Shown here one piece after another: positions 17,918-26,541 of a stretch of 64,000 nucleotides of DNA. The position numbers were made by a program, and so were the translations under genes. This stretch comes from Stenotrophomonas sp. SAU14A_NAIMI4_8. GTDB lineage: Bacteria; Pseudomonadota; Gammaproteobacteria; Xanthomonadales; Xanthomonadaceae. Under the pieces are notes generated by a model, which saw nothing but the letters and a program-made list of their open reading frames with translations, was not told the origin of the DNA and made no database searches. The stretch is taken from positions 1,963,680-2,027,679 of the forward strand of contig NZ_CP025999.1 of NCBI RefSeq assembly GCF_003086695.1, in the 5' to 3' direction. Position 1 is the first letter of the stretch; every line of letters starts with the position of its first letter.

Positions 17918-19507
17918 ATGAAACTGCCTGCCGCCTGGCTGTGCTGCCTGTTGCTTACTTCGCCGGCATGGGCCGCCGACACCGTGGTGAGCGGCAAGGT
18001 CTACCTGGAGCGCGACGGCAAGCCCGGGCGCGGTGCCACCGATCCCGGCCTGGCCGGCGTGCAGGTGTCCAACGGCGAAACCATCGTCAAGACCGCCGCC
18101 GATGGCAGCTACAGCCTGCCGGTGCGCGACGGCCAGACGGTGTTCGTGATCAAGCCCGATGCCTATTCCTTCCCGAAGGCGGCCGATGGCCTGCCATCGT
18201 TCTGGCGCCACTATCGTCCCAACGGCTCGCCGGCGCTGAAGTACGGTGGCATCGCCGCCACCGGTGATGCCGCCCGCAGTTGGGATTTCGCCCTGCAGGC
18301 CGATCGCCACGACAGCCGGCGCGGCTTCCAGATGCTGGTGTTCACCGATTCGCAGACTGCCACCACGCAGGACATCGGCTACTACCAGCAGTCGATCGTC
18401 CAACCGCTGGTGGGGCAGACCAAGGCGCGTCTGGGCACCACCCTGGGCGACATCGTCAATGACGACCTGACCCTGTACCCGGCCATCAACAAGGTGACCA
18501 CCGAACTGGGCGTGCCGTGGTTCCATGTGCCCGGCAACCACGACCTGGATTTCGACGCCGCCAACGATGACCACTCGCTGGACAGCTGGCGCAACATCTA
18601 CGGCCCGGACACCTACGCGGTGGAAGAGGGCGGTGCCAGCTTCGTGTTCCTGGACGATGTGGTGTACGACCCCAACGCCAAGCCCAAGTACGTGGGCGGC
18701 CTGCGCGAGGACCAGTTCGCCTTCCTGGCTGCGTACCTGAAGGGCCTGCACAAGGACCGCCTGCTGGTGCTGGGCATGCACATTCCGCTGTTCGATGCCG
18801 CACCGGGGCGCGAGACCTTCCGCCACGCCGATCGCCAGCGCCTGTTCGATCTGCTCAAGCCGTTCCGCAACGTGCTGGTGCTGAGCGGGCACAGCCACAC
18901 CCAGCAGCACGTCTACCACGGCAAGGCCGAAGGCTGGCAGGGCGACAAGCCGCTGCACGAATACAACGTGGGCGCCAACTGCGGCGCGTTCTGGTCGGGG
19001 GTGAAGAATGCCGCCGGCGTGCCGGACAGCACCATGAGCGATGGCACGCCCAAGGGCTATGCGCTGCTGGATGTGGCCGGCAACGGCAGCTACCGCCTGC
19101 AGTACCGCGTGGCCGGCGCCCCGGCCAGCGAGCAGATCGGCCTGCACGCGCCGAAGGTGCTGCGCCAGGGCGCCTACCCGGCGTGGGGCGTCTACGCGAA
19201 CGTGTACATGGGCGAGGACGCCAGCGTGGTCGAGTACCGCGTGGATGGCGGCCCGTGGCAGCCGATGAAGCAGGTCAGCCAGCCCGACCCGCGCCTGCTG
19301 GTGGAAAACGTGGCCGACGATCTGGCCACCACCCTGCGCGGCTACGACCGTTCGCCGGAAGCCACCGCCTCGCCGCACCTGTGGCGTGGCGCGCTGCCCA
19401 CCGGACTGGCGGTCGGCAGCCACAAGGTGGAAGTACGCTCGACCCAGCCGGACGGTGCGGTGTTCACCGCCACCACCAGTTACAGCCTGCAGACCGCCCA
19501 GCCCTGA
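17918..19507 (+). CDS. Secreted calcineurin-like metallophosphoesterase
   Basis: A 529-residue exported protein with a signal peptide (residues 1-20, cut after AWA). An Ig-like N-terminal domain (about 24-110) is followed by the dimetal phosphoesterase core, then a beta-rich C-terminal domain (about 360-529). The core shows all metal motifs: FTDSQ, LGDIVND, VPGNHDLDF, GMHIPLF and LSGHSHTQQH. The three-part layout fits the MetallophosN / calcineurin / MetallophosC group, whose substrates are largely unknown. It follows the his operon but is probably a separate transcript. It may belong to the carbohydrate genes downstream; that is inference from position. Confidence 0.88.
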   Translation: MKLPAAWLCCLLLTSPAWAADTVVSGKVYLERDGKPGRGATDPGLAGVQVSNGETIVKTAADGSYSLPVRDGQTVFVIKPDAYSFPKAADGLPSFWRHYRPNGSPALKYGGIAATGDAARSWDFALQADRHDSRRGFQMLVFTDSQTATTQDIGYYQQSIVQPLVGQTKARLGTTLGDIVNDDLTLYPAINKVTTELGVPWFHVPGNHDLDFDAANDDHSLDSWRNIYGPDTYAVEEGGASFVFLDDVVYDPNAKPKYVGGLREDQFAFLAAYLKGLHKDRLLVLGMHIPLFDAAPGRETFRHADRQRLFDLLKPFRNVLVLSGHSHTQQHVYHGKAEGWQGDKPLHEYNVGANCGAFWSGVKNAAGVPDSTMSDGTPKGYALLDVAGNGSYRLQYRVAGAPASEQIGLHAPKVLRQGAYPAWGVYANVYMGEDASVVEYRVDGGPWQPMKQVSQPDPRLLVENVADDLATTLRGYDRSPEATASPHLWRGALPTGLAVGSHKVEVRSTQPDGAVFTATTSYSLQTAQP

Positions 19508-19542
19508 CCGGGCGGGCGGTTGCCACGACGAAAGGACGCGCC

Positions 19543-19827
19543 ATGGAAATCCGCTTCATGGCCGGCACCACGCCGGTCACCCTCAGCCGCCACTGGTTCA
19601 GTGGTGCCATGCAGCTGCGCAGTGCCAGCGAAACAGTGTGGGTGCAGCACCCGTTGCACCCGGGCACGCATTTTTCGTTCTCGCTGGTGCAGTCCTGGCT
19701 GCGCCATATCGCCGGCCACCAGGTGCTGGTGGAACGCACCCGGCCGCTGCTGTTTGCCGGCTTCCGCCCGCAGCGCCTGCGCGTGCTGGTGGACGGGGTG
19801 CAGGTGGCCGAGCAGGAAGGCATGTAA
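19543..19827 (+). CDS. Small conserved-type hypothetical protein
   Basis: A 94-residue protein starting at ATG 19543 with AAAGGA at 19531-19536 as a good ribosome site. It has no signal peptide, membrane helix or recognised motif. The composition is mixed, with alternating hydrophobics that suggest a small beta-rich fold, and several Trp, His and Arg residues. Codon use is like that of its neighbours, and it lies in the same direction as glk 90 bp downstream. Function unknown. Confidence 0.65.
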   Translation: MEIRFMAGTTPVTLSRHWFSGAMQLRSASETVWVQHPLHPGTHFSFSLVQSWLRHIAGHQVLVERTRPLLFAGFRPQRLRVLVDGVQVAEQEGM

Positions 19828-19882
19828 GACGCTGCCGGGCGGGGCATTGCCGCAGCGTTGGCAAAGCCGCTGGGATGCCCGA

Positions 19883-19906
19883 GAATCGACGCCGATCCGT
19901 CGATTC
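19883..19906. promoter_or_regulatory. Perfect 9-bp dyad upstream of glk
   Basis: GAATCGACG (19883-19891) and CGTCGATTC (19898-19906) are exact inverted copies around CCGATC. The dyad ends twelve bases before the glk start. It could be an operator or an mRNA hairpin close to the ribosome site. It does not match the LacI-type site found elsewhere in the region. Confidence 0.5.
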
Positions 19907-19918
19907 AAGCAGGCCCGT

Positions 19919-20941
19919 GTGAACGTCGCAGCAGTAGACCCGTCTTCCTCCGACGCCAGCGGCGCCGGCGTTTCGCACAGCGTGGTAGTGGCCGATGTGG
20001 GCGGCACCTTCGCCCGCGTCGCTTTGGCCCATCTGGTGCTTGGCCAGACCCCGCGCCTGGGCGGCTATCGCACCTATGCCTGCGCGGACCACGCCAGCTT
20101 GGCAGCGATCCTGGCCGACTTCAGTGCCAGCCTGGACCAGCCAGTGCACAGCGCGGTGGTCGCCATTGCCGGCGTGCTCGATGGCGATGTGCTGATCAAC
20201 GCCAACCTGCCGTGGACCGTTTCACTGTCGGCCACGCGCGCGCAGTCCGGGCTGGGCGAACTGCAGCTGATCAACGATTTCGAGGCCGTGGCCCTGGCCG
20301 TGCCCTACCTGCAGCCGGAAACGCTGGTGCCGCTGAACGGCCCGGGCGACCCGGCGCAGGCATTCCCGGCGCTGGTGCTGGGCGCAGGCACGGGCCTGGG
20401 CGCGGCGCTGCGCTTTGCCGATGGCGACCGCCCGGTGCTGGCCAGTGAACTGGGGCACGCCGCGCTGGGGGCCGGCACCGCGCTGGAACTGCAGGTGCTG
20501 GCCAAGCTGCTGCAGCGCTGGCCGCACGTGGACAACGAACGGGTGCTGTCCGGCAGCGGTCTGCTGAATCTGTACCCGTGCCTGTGCGAACTGCGCGGGG
20601 TTGCACCGCAGTGGTCGACCACCGAAGCGCTGATCGGCGCCGCGCGCAGTGGCGAGGATGCGGTGGCGGTGGAAACTCTGCAGGTGTTCTGCGCGTGGCT
20701 GGGCAGCCTGGCGGGCGATGCGGCCATTGCCGTGGGCGCGCGCTCGGTGTATCTGGCCGGCGGCATTTCCGCCCACGTACAGGATTTCCTGGCCGACGGG
20801 CGTTTCCGAGAGCGCTTCCTCAACAAGGGCGTGCTGGCCGATGTACTGCGCCAGGTGCCGGTGTGGCGGGTGGAACATGGCCAGTTGGGCGTGCTCGGCG
20901 CGGCCGTCTGGCACGCGGCGCGGCTGCCGCGCGGGGGCTGA
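19919..20941 (+). CDS. glk: Glucokinase
   Basis: A 340-residue sugar kinase of the Glk family (not ROK) that phosphorylates glucose with ATP. The phosphate loop VVVADVGGTFARVAL is near residue 22, the sugar-binding LINDFEAVALAVPYL near 117, and the adenosine loop LGAGTGLGAALRF near 155. YLAGGISAH near 277 closes the fold. The GTG at 19919 is the furthest plausible start; a later one would cut into the phosphate loop. The first 20 residues are Ser/Ala-rich and may be a weakly conserved extension. It is followed 51 bp later by the glycosylasparaginase gene. Confidence 0.88.
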   Translation: MNVAAVDPSSSDASGAGVSHSVVVADVGGTFARVALAHLVLGQTPRLGGYRTYACADHASLAAILADFSASLDQPVHSAVVAIAGVLDGDVLINANLPWTVSLSATRAQSGLGELQLINDFEAVALAVPYLQPETLVPLNGPGDPAQAFPALVLGAGTGLGAALRFADGDRPVLASELGHAALGAGTALELQVLAKLLQRWPHVDNERVLSGSGLLNLYPCLCELRGVAPQWSTTEALIGAARSGEDAVAVETLQVFCAWLGSLAGDAAIAVGARSVYLAGGISAHVQDFLADGRFRERFLNKGVLADVLRQVPVWRVEHGQLGVLGAAVWHAARLPRGG

Positions 20942-20992
20942 ATCACGCAGCCGGCCCGCGGCCGGCATGGCTTTCTGCAAGGGGAGGGCAAC

Positions 20993-21991
20993 ATGGTGGA
21001 TCGCAGGCAGTTCCTGCAGGCCGGCGCACTGGCCGCAGGCATGGCCGCCTTGCCTGGCGTGCAGGCGCGCACGCAGGGCGGGGCGAAGGTCGTTTCAACG
21101 TGGGACTTCGGCGTGCCGGCCAACCAGGCCGCGTGGAAGGTGCTGGGCCAGGGCGGCAGCGCGCTGGATGCGGTGGAAGCCGGCGCACGCTGGGCCGAAA
21201 GCGAGCTGTGCAATCCCACCGTCGGCCATTGTGGCAACCCCGATCGCGACGGCGTGTTGAGCCTGGATGCCAGCATCATGGATGGCGATGGCCGCTGCGG
21301 CGCCGTGGCTGCGCTTGTGGACATCGCGCACCCGGTGTCGGTGGCACGCAAGGTGATGGAAAACAGCCCGCATGTATTGCTGGTGGGCGACGGTGCCCAG
21401 CAGTTCGCCGTGCAACAGGGCTTCGAGCGCAAGCGGCTGCTCACCCCGCAGGCCGAGGCGGCCTGGCGCGAATGGTTGAAGACCGAGCAGTACCAGCCGC
21501 AGATCAACGCCGAGCGCCGTGGCATCCCCGGCAACAGCGACAACCACGACACCATCGGCATGCTGGCGCTGGACGCCAAGGGGCATCTTGCCGGCGCCTG
21601 CACCACCAGTGGCATGGCCTGGAAGCTGCACGGGCGGGTCGGCGACAGCCCGATCATCGGTGCCGGCCTGTACGTGGACAACGAGGTGGGCGCCGCCACT
21701 GCCTCGGGCGTGGGCGAGGAAATGATCCGCAACGCCGCCTCGTTCCTGGTGGTCGAGCTGATGCGGCAGGGGCGCACGCCTGCGCAGGCCTGCCGTGAAG
21801 CGATCGACCGGGTGGTGCGCAAGCGCCCCGAAGCCAGCCGCACGCTGCAGGTGTGCTTCCTGGCAATGAACAAGCAGGGCGAAGTGGGCGCGTACGCGCT
21901 GCATCGTGGCTTCGTCTATGCGGTATGCGATGGCCAGCGTCAGGACGACCTGCGCGATTCGCCGTCGATCTACACGAGCAGCCAGACGTGA
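20993..21991 (+). CDS. N4-(beta-N-acetylglucosaminyl)-L-asparaginase (glycosylasparaginase)
   Basis: A 332-residue Ntn hydrolase that cleaves the GlcNAc-Asn bond left after N-glycoprotein breakdown. The N-terminus DRRQFLQAGALAAGMAAL resembles a Tat signal (RR motif) with an Ala-x-Ala cut, so export to the periplasm is likely. The autocatalytic cleavage site is D-T, with nucleophile T187 in NHDTIGMLALD. The GNPDRDGVLSLDA and GDSPIIGAGLYVDNEVGAA segments, the latter lining the substrate pocket, are typical. It overlaps cutC by GTGA. Its place near GH92 and GH2 mannosidases points to N-glycan use. Confidence 0.92.
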   Translation: MVDRRQFLQAGALAAGMAALPGVQARTQGGAKVVSTWDFGVPANQAAWKVLGQGGSALDAVEAGARWAESELCNPTVGHCGNPDRDGVLSLDASIMDGDGRCGAVAALVDIAHPVSVARKVMENSPHVLLVGDGAQQFAVQQGFERKRLLTPQAEAAWREWLKTEQYQPQINAERRGIPGNSDNHDTIGMLALDAKGHLAGACTTSGMAWKLHGRVGDSPIIGAGLYVDNEVGAATASGVGEEMIRNAASFLVVELMRQGRTPAQACREAIDRVVRKRPEASRTLQVCFLAMNKQGEVGAYALHRGFVYAVCDGQRQDDLRDSPSIYTSSQT

Positions 21992-22725
21992 GCGCCGCGC
22001 TGACGCTGGAGATCGCCAGCAATTCACTGGCATCTGCTCTGGCCGCGCAGGCCGGTGGCGCCGATCGCATCGAGCTGTTCGACAACCTTGGCGAGGGCGG
22101 CACCACGCCGTCGCTCGCCAGCATCGCCATCGCACGCGAGCGCCTGCAGATTCCCTTGTTCGTGCTGGTGCGGCCGCGCCCGGGCGATTTCCATTACGAC
22201 GCACTGGAAACCGAGCTGATGCTGCGTGACATCGCGCAGTGCCGTGCGCTGGGCTGCGATGGCGTGGTGATCGGTGCGCTGGATGTGCACGGTGGCATCG
22301 ACATGCCGCTGTGCCGCGAACTGGTGCAGGCGGCGGGGCCGTTGCAGGTCACCTTCCATCGCGCGTTCGATGCTGCGCGCGATCTTCCCGCGGCCCTGCA
22401 ACAGGTGATCGAGCTGGGCTGCACTCGAGTGCTCAGTTCCGGCGGGCAGGTGAGTGCCGAGGCAGGCAGCAGCATGCTGGCCGCGCTGGTGGCGCAGGCG
22501 GCAGGGCGCATCCGCGTGATGGCGGGCGCAGGCATCGGCCCGGCCAACATCGCCAGGATCGCGCGGCTGACCGGCTGCAGCGAACTGCATGCATCGGCCA
22601 AGGGGCTGCGGCGTTCGGCCATGCAGTTCCAGAACCCGCTGCTGCGCGGGCTGGATCCCGACTGGCACCAGACCAGCACCGCCACGGTGGCGGCACTGCG
22701 CAAGGCGCTGGACAGCGCGGGGTAA
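21988..22725 (+). CDS. cutC: CutC-family protein
   Basis: A 245-residue TIM-barrel protein of the CutC family, with the characteristic AGGADRIELFDNLGEGGTTPS, FVLVRPRPGDFHYD, GCDGVVIGALD and TFHRAFD segments. CutC was named for copper tolerance in E. coli, but that role is disputed and the biochemical activity is not settled. The GTG start shares GTGA with the glycosylasparaginase stop, so the two are coupled. This makes a role in glycan-derived sugar or amino acid handling conceivable; that is inference. It ends at a REP pair. Confidence 0.88.
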   Translation: MSAALTLEIASNSLASALAAQAGGADRIELFDNLGEGGTTPSLASIAIARERLQIPLFVLVRPRPGDFHYDALETELMLRDIAQCRALGCDGVVIGALDVHGGIDMPLCRELVQAAGPLQVTFHRAFDAARDLPAALQQVIELGCTRVLSSGGQVSAEAGSSMLAALVAQAAGRIRVMAGAGIGPANIARIARLTGCSELHASAKGLRRSAMQFQNPLLRGLDPDWHQTSTATVAALRKALDSAG

Positions 22726-22744
22726 TGCAACCGGTCTTCCATCG

Positions 22745-22810
22745 GTAGCGCCGGGCCATGCCCGGCGGGCGTCATGCGCCCGTGATCCGCCGGGCATGGC
22801 CCGGCGCTAC
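22745..22810. repeat. SMAG-type REP inverted pair after cutC
   Basis: Units at 22745-22767 (head GTAGCGCC) and 22788-22810 (inverted) share the stem GCCGGGCCATGCCCGGC and are separated by 20 bp. They lie in the 189-bp gap between the convergent cutC and receptor genes. Confidence 0.85.
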
Positions 22811-22871
22811 CGTGGGGAACAAGAACGGCAGCCACCTGTGAAAGCGCAGCTGCCGTGGAGGACCGTTGAAC

Positions 22872-22906
22872 GGGGTCGGATCCCTTCGCAGAAGGGCTCC
22901 GACCCC
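22872..22906. repeat. GGGGTC...GACCCC palindrome in the convergent cutC-receptor gap
   Basis: A 35-bp interrupted palindrome GGGGTCGGATCCCTTC / GAAGGGCTCCGACCCC. It ends eight bases beyond the receptor stop codon and could act as a terminator for either gene. No U-run is visible on either side. Confidence 0.7.
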
Positions 22907-22914
22907 GGTAGGGC

Positions 22915-25900
22915 TTAGAACTTGTAGGTCGCGCCGAAGTAGATCTGTCGGCCCGAATACAGGTTGGAGATCAGGCGCGACTGGGTGTCGTTGCCCAGGT
23001 AGATGCGCTGTTCCGACTTGGTGGCGTTGAGCACCGAGGCGGTGAACGTCAGCGCTTCGGTGAAGTTGTAGGCCACGTTCAGATCCAGCTGGTCGTACGG
23101 CTCGGTGTACTGGGTCATGCCGTTGACCAGGCCGCCGACCACTTCACCACGACGGTTGTACGAGGCGCGGGCCAGGAACCGGTCGGTTTCATAGAACACC
23201 GTCAGGTTGGCCTGGTTCTTGGCACTGCCCACCAGCGGCGATGCACCCAGATTCTCGCCATTGAGCTCGATCGAGGCCAGGTTGGTGTCGTTGTAGGTGT
23301 AGTTGGCCTGCACGCCCAGGCCGAAGTCGAAGGTGTACTGGCCGTACAGTTCCACGCCCTGCGACACTGCATCGCGGCCGTTGGCCTGGGTGCTGTAGTT
23401 CTGCACCGTCACCATTTCGCCACCGACTTCCATCTGCACGTCACGCACGATCGGCACGGTGAAGTTGCTGATGTCCTTGCGGAACAGGCCGACGCCGGCG
23501 ACCGCGCCCGGCATGAAGTACCACTCCACGCCCAGGTCGTACTGGGTCGCTTCAAAGGCTTCCAGGTTCTTGTTGCTGCCGCTGCCGGCCCAGCCTTCGG
23601 TCGGCGCACCGCCGGCAACGCGGCGGTCATTGACGTACTCGGGGCTGTAGTAGCTCAGGCTGCCGGGTGCGGCAATGCTGGTGTAGCTCGGCCGTGCCAC
23701 CACCTTCGACGCGGCGCCACGCAGCACCAGGTTGTCGGTGATGTCCCAGGCAATGTTGAAGCTGGGCAGCACGTCGGTGTAGGTGCGGTCCGAACCGATC
23801 AGCTCGTAGCTCTTCTCGCGTGCCAGGGCATCGGGCAGGCGCACGAAGCCACTCTCGCAGCCGTAGGTGGGGAAGGCGGCCGCCGCCGGATCGTCGCACG
23901 ACATCGGCGCGCCGGAGGCGTTGTCCAGGAAGTAATCGTTGAAGCGTTCGATCGAGTCGCTGGACTGGGCGAACTGCTTGGTGCGCACCACGCGCACGCC
24001 GACGTTGCCGCGCAGGCGCTCGGTACGGAAGTTGGCCTGGAAGTAGCCGGAATAGATCTTCTCGTTGACGTTGTAGACGAAGTCGTCCTCAACGCGGTTG
24101 TGCGACGAACCGTAGGTGGAGTTCAGGTAGTCGATGTAGGACGGGAAGTTGATGCCCGGGAATACATTCGCGTTGAAGCCACCGGCGATGCCGCTGATTG
24201 GGTTGGACAGGAAGAAACCGGGCTGGGCGATGCCGGCGGTGTTGTCACAGCCGGCCTGGTAGCGGCTGTCATAGTCGGCCGGGTCGGCGCCCTGGCACAC
24301 CCAGTAGGTGTTGCCGGTGTTGCGGTGGACCTTGCCGTCACGGTACTTGGCGCCGAACTGGATCGAGTCCAGCCAGCCGCTTTCGAACATCTTGGTGACA
24401 TCGGCCTGGAAGTGGTTCTGCTCGACCTCGGTCTGCATCCACGACGAATCGGTGGAACCGGTGTCGACCTCGGCGATGCCATTCATCAGCACCTCCTGCA
24501 GGTTCGGCGAGACGGTCAGCGACGGGGTGCCGGTCAGGTCCCACGCGGTGTACTGGTTGCCCGATTCCCACACGCCGTTCACGCGGCGGCGCGGCTTGGC
24601 CGACATGCGGAAGTTCATCGACGGGCCACCCTCGGACCAGGTGCGGCCACCGCTGAAGGAGGCCTTCCACAGCGGGCTGATGTCCCAGTCGATGGTCAGG
24701 TCGGCGGTCTGCGACAGCGCCTTTTCGCGGCTGTAGCCACCGGTCAGCTGCGAGGTGGGCACGGTGCAGTCATCCGGACCCCAGCCACCCGGGGCCAGGC
24801 CGGCGGCAGCGGCTTCGTCTTCGCTGCAGTAGTAGGTCTTGCCAGCCAGCTTTTCGAACTGTGCGCCGGTGACCACGGTGCCGCTGGGGTCGAAGCTGAG
24901 GCCGTTGAGCAGGCGGCCGCCGGCCCAGTTGCCGTCACCGTTGTAGCGCGCCATGTTCCACTCGGGCACCTTCAGCATGTTCTGCGTGTAGTTGCCGTCC
25001 AGCTGGAAGCGGAAGTAGTTGGCGGTCAGGGTCAGGTTGTCGACCGGCTTGAACTGGAAGGTCAGCTGGCCGCCCTTGCGCTCGCGCTTCTCTTCCTTCA
25101 CCGCGAAGTTCACCGAGGTGGGCATGAAGAAGTCGCTGTAGTTGCGGCCGAACTGATCGTTGAAGCCGGAGTTGCCCCACCAGTAGTTGATGCCGCCCTG
25201 GGTGAGGGCGTTGCCGTTGACATCACGGGCATCGACATCGGTGCCGTACCACTGGTAGTTCTCGGTGGTCACTTCCATGGTGCGGCTGGTGCGCTTCTGC
25301 TGGGTCACGCCCACCAGCACACCGAAGCGCTCGTCCTTGCTGTGCCACGAGTACAGCGCCGACGCCTGCGGATCGACGTCCTGGTGGGTGTCGGAGGAGA
25401 CGCCTTCCAGGGTCACGTAGCCGGAGTTGGATTCCATTTCCAGCGGGCGGCGGGTGTGCAGGATGACCGTGCCGCCGATGCCGCCTTCGTCGATGCGTGC
25501 TTCCGGCGATTTGAACAGCTCGGCGCTGGACAGCATGTTCGACGGCAGCAGGGTGTAGTTGAACGAACGGCTGGCCTCGTCATTGGTTTCGGAGGTGGCG
25601 ATGTAGTTGCCGTTCAACTGGGTCAGGGTCAGGTCGGGGTCGAGGCCGCGCACGCTGACGCTCTTGCCTTCGCCGCCGTCACGGGTGATGACCACGCCGG
25701 GCACGCGCTGCAGCGAATCGGCAACGTTCTTGTCGGGGAACTTGCCGACGTCCTCGGCGGTGATCACTTCGACCACGGCGTTGGCGTCGCGCTTCTGCTG
25801 CAGGCTCTTCTCGATCGCATAGCGGTAGCCGGTGACCTGCACGCTGTCCAGCGTGGTGGCGTCGGCGCTGCCGGTGGTCGGTTGTGCGTTGGCCTGCTGG

Positions 25901-26001
25901 GCAGCGGCGCCGGTCGGCGCGACGGCTGCGGCCAGTGCCAGTGCGACGGCGAACGACAAAGCGTCGCGGCCGTGCGTACGAGTTGAATGCTTGATTGCCA
26001 T
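22915..26001 (-). CDS. TonB-dependent receptor (Xanthomonas-Caulobacter type), probable oligosaccharide importer
   Basis: A 1028-residue outer-membrane protein. Residues 1-34 form a signal peptide (cut near AAAQ). A TonB-box-like stretch LDSVQVTGYR is followed by the plug domain (about 60-200, with AEDVGKFPDKNVADSLQRVPG and SVRGLDPDLTLTQLNG). The rest is a beta barrel ending in YFGATYKF with the terminal Phe required for barrel assembly. It belongs to the large TonB-Xanth-Caul group linked to carbohydrate uptake. ATG 26001 is chosen because GAGAGAGGGAG precedes it. Two LacI-type sites lie in its upstream region. It is divergent from the GH92 gene across a 1.27-kb gap. Confidence 0.93.
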   Translation of the reverse strand: MAIKHSTRTHGRDALSFAVALALAAAVAPTGAAAQQANAQPTTGSADATTLDSVQVTGYRYAIEKSLQQKRDANAVVEVITAEDVGKFPDKNVADSLQRVPGVVITRDGGEGKSVSVRGLDPDLTLTQLNGNYIATSETNDEASRSFNYTLLPSNMLSSAELFKSPEARIDEGGIGGTVILHTRRPLEMESNSGYVTLEGVSSDTHQDVDPQASALYSWHSKDERFGVLVGVTQQKRTSRTMEVTTENYQWYGTDVDARDVNGNALTQGGINYWWGNSGFNDQFGRNYSDFFMPTSVNFAVKEEKRERKGGQLTFQFKPVDNLTLTANYFRFQLDGNYTQNMLKVPEWNMARYNGDGNWAGGRLLNGLSFDPSGTVVTGAQFEKLAGKTYYCSEDEAAAAGLAPGGWGPDDCTVPTSQLTGGYSREKALSQTADLTIDWDISPLWKASFSGGRTWSEGGPSMNFRMSAKPRRRVNGVWESGNQYTAWDLTGTPSLTVSPNLQEVLMNGIAEVDTGSTDSSWMQTEVEQNHFQADVTKMFESGWLDSIQFGAKYRDGKVHRNTGNTYWVCQGADPADYDSRYQAGCDNTAGIAQPGFFLSNPISGIAGGFNANVFPGINFPSYIDYLNSTYGSSHNRVEDDFVYNVNEKIYSGYFQANFRTERLRGNVGVRVVRTKQFAQSSDSIERFNDYFLDNASGAPMSCDDPAAAAFPTYGCESGFVRLPDALAREKSYELIGSDRTYTDVLPSFNIAWDITDNLVLRGAASKVVARPSYTSIAAPGSLSYYSPEYVNDRRVAGGAPTEGWAGSGSNKNLEAFEATQYDLGVEWYFMPGAVAGVGLFRKDISNFTVPIVRDVQMEVGGEMVTVQNYSTQANGRDAVSQGVELYGQYTFDFGLGVQANYTYNDTNLASIELNGENLGASPLVGSAKNQANLTVFYETDRFLARASYNRRGEVVGGLVNGMTQYTEPYDQLDLNVAYNFTEALTFTASVLNATKSEQRIYLGNDTQSRLISNLYSGRQIYFGATYKF

Positions 26002-26042
26002 CTCTCCCTCTCTCATGGATTGATCCGGTGACTGACGCGGAA

Positions 26043-26058
26043 ACTTGAATCGATCTAA
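26043..26058. promoter_or_regulatory. LacI-type operator candidate 1 (receptor promoter)
   Basis: The near-palindrome contains TTGAATCGATCTAA (26045-26058), centred on ATCGAT and about 50 bp before the receptor start. It matches the consensus CTTAGATCGATCTAAG shared with three other sites. A CG at the centre of symmetry is typical of LacI-family operators. Confidence 0.6.
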
Positions 26059-26164
26059 TCTGCGGTGCCGATTTTGCTGATGCCGCGCGGCTGCCTGGGG
26101 CGGCGCGCTGGTGTTCGGTACATCTGGTGCCGGTCCCCAACGCCGGGCCATCCCACGGGATCCG

Positions 26165-26180
26165 CTTGGATCGATCTAAG
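26165..26180. promoter_or_regulatory. LacI-type operator candidate 2 (receptor upstream region)
   Basis: CTTGGATCGATCTAAG is the best match to the consensus, with one mismatch between arms. It lies 122 bp upstream of candidate 1 centre to centre, a distance that would permit looping between two bound regulators. The function is inferred. Confidence 0.65.
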
Positions 26181-26319
26181 CGATGGCGGGGCGATTTTTA
26201 GCATGGCCAGAGGGTCTGCGCATGCTGCTGCGCAATATTGCAGGGACGTGTCGGGCGAATGATGTTTCGCTGAAACACACTGGAATCGTTTACATGCGCA
26301 AAGGGGAGGGGGTTGTTCG

Positions 26320-26496
26320 GCAGGGCTTGCATCCCTGCACCTGCTTTGAGAGCCAGGGCAACGTCAACTTCAAAGCGGGCTATCCGTGGGTTGGCGGGGC
26401 GGTGTGGGCTTGCAGGACACGCCGTGAATCCATCCCTGGAGGCTCGTAGGCGCCATCCATGGCGCCTGCGGTCCTGCAAGCCCACACCGCCCCGCC
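26320..26496. repeat. Composite large palindromic element, copy 2 (opposite orientation to copy 1)
   Basis: Perfect 26-nt arms at 26393-26418 and 26471-26496 start with GGCGGGGCGGTGTGGG. The core palindrome GGCGCCATCCATGGCGCC lies at 26449-26466 and is preceded by the conserved block CGCCGTGAATCCATCC. The short hairpin GCAGGG-CTTGCAT-CCCTGC (26320-26338) lies before the left arm, the mirror image of the order in copy 1. The arm sequence differs from copy 1 but pairs perfectly, so compensatory change has kept the stem. Confidence 0.75.
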
Positions 26497-26541
26497 TCTG
26501 ACAGATTCCCGCGGCTGTTGGTAACGGCGCCTGGTGTTCCG

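Noticed and set aside
24100..25986. A plus-strand open frame of 628 codons opposite the TonB receptor
   Set aside because: It is antisense to a full-length receptor with signal peptide and C-terminal Phe; the translated sequence is low-complexity Val/Gly/His.
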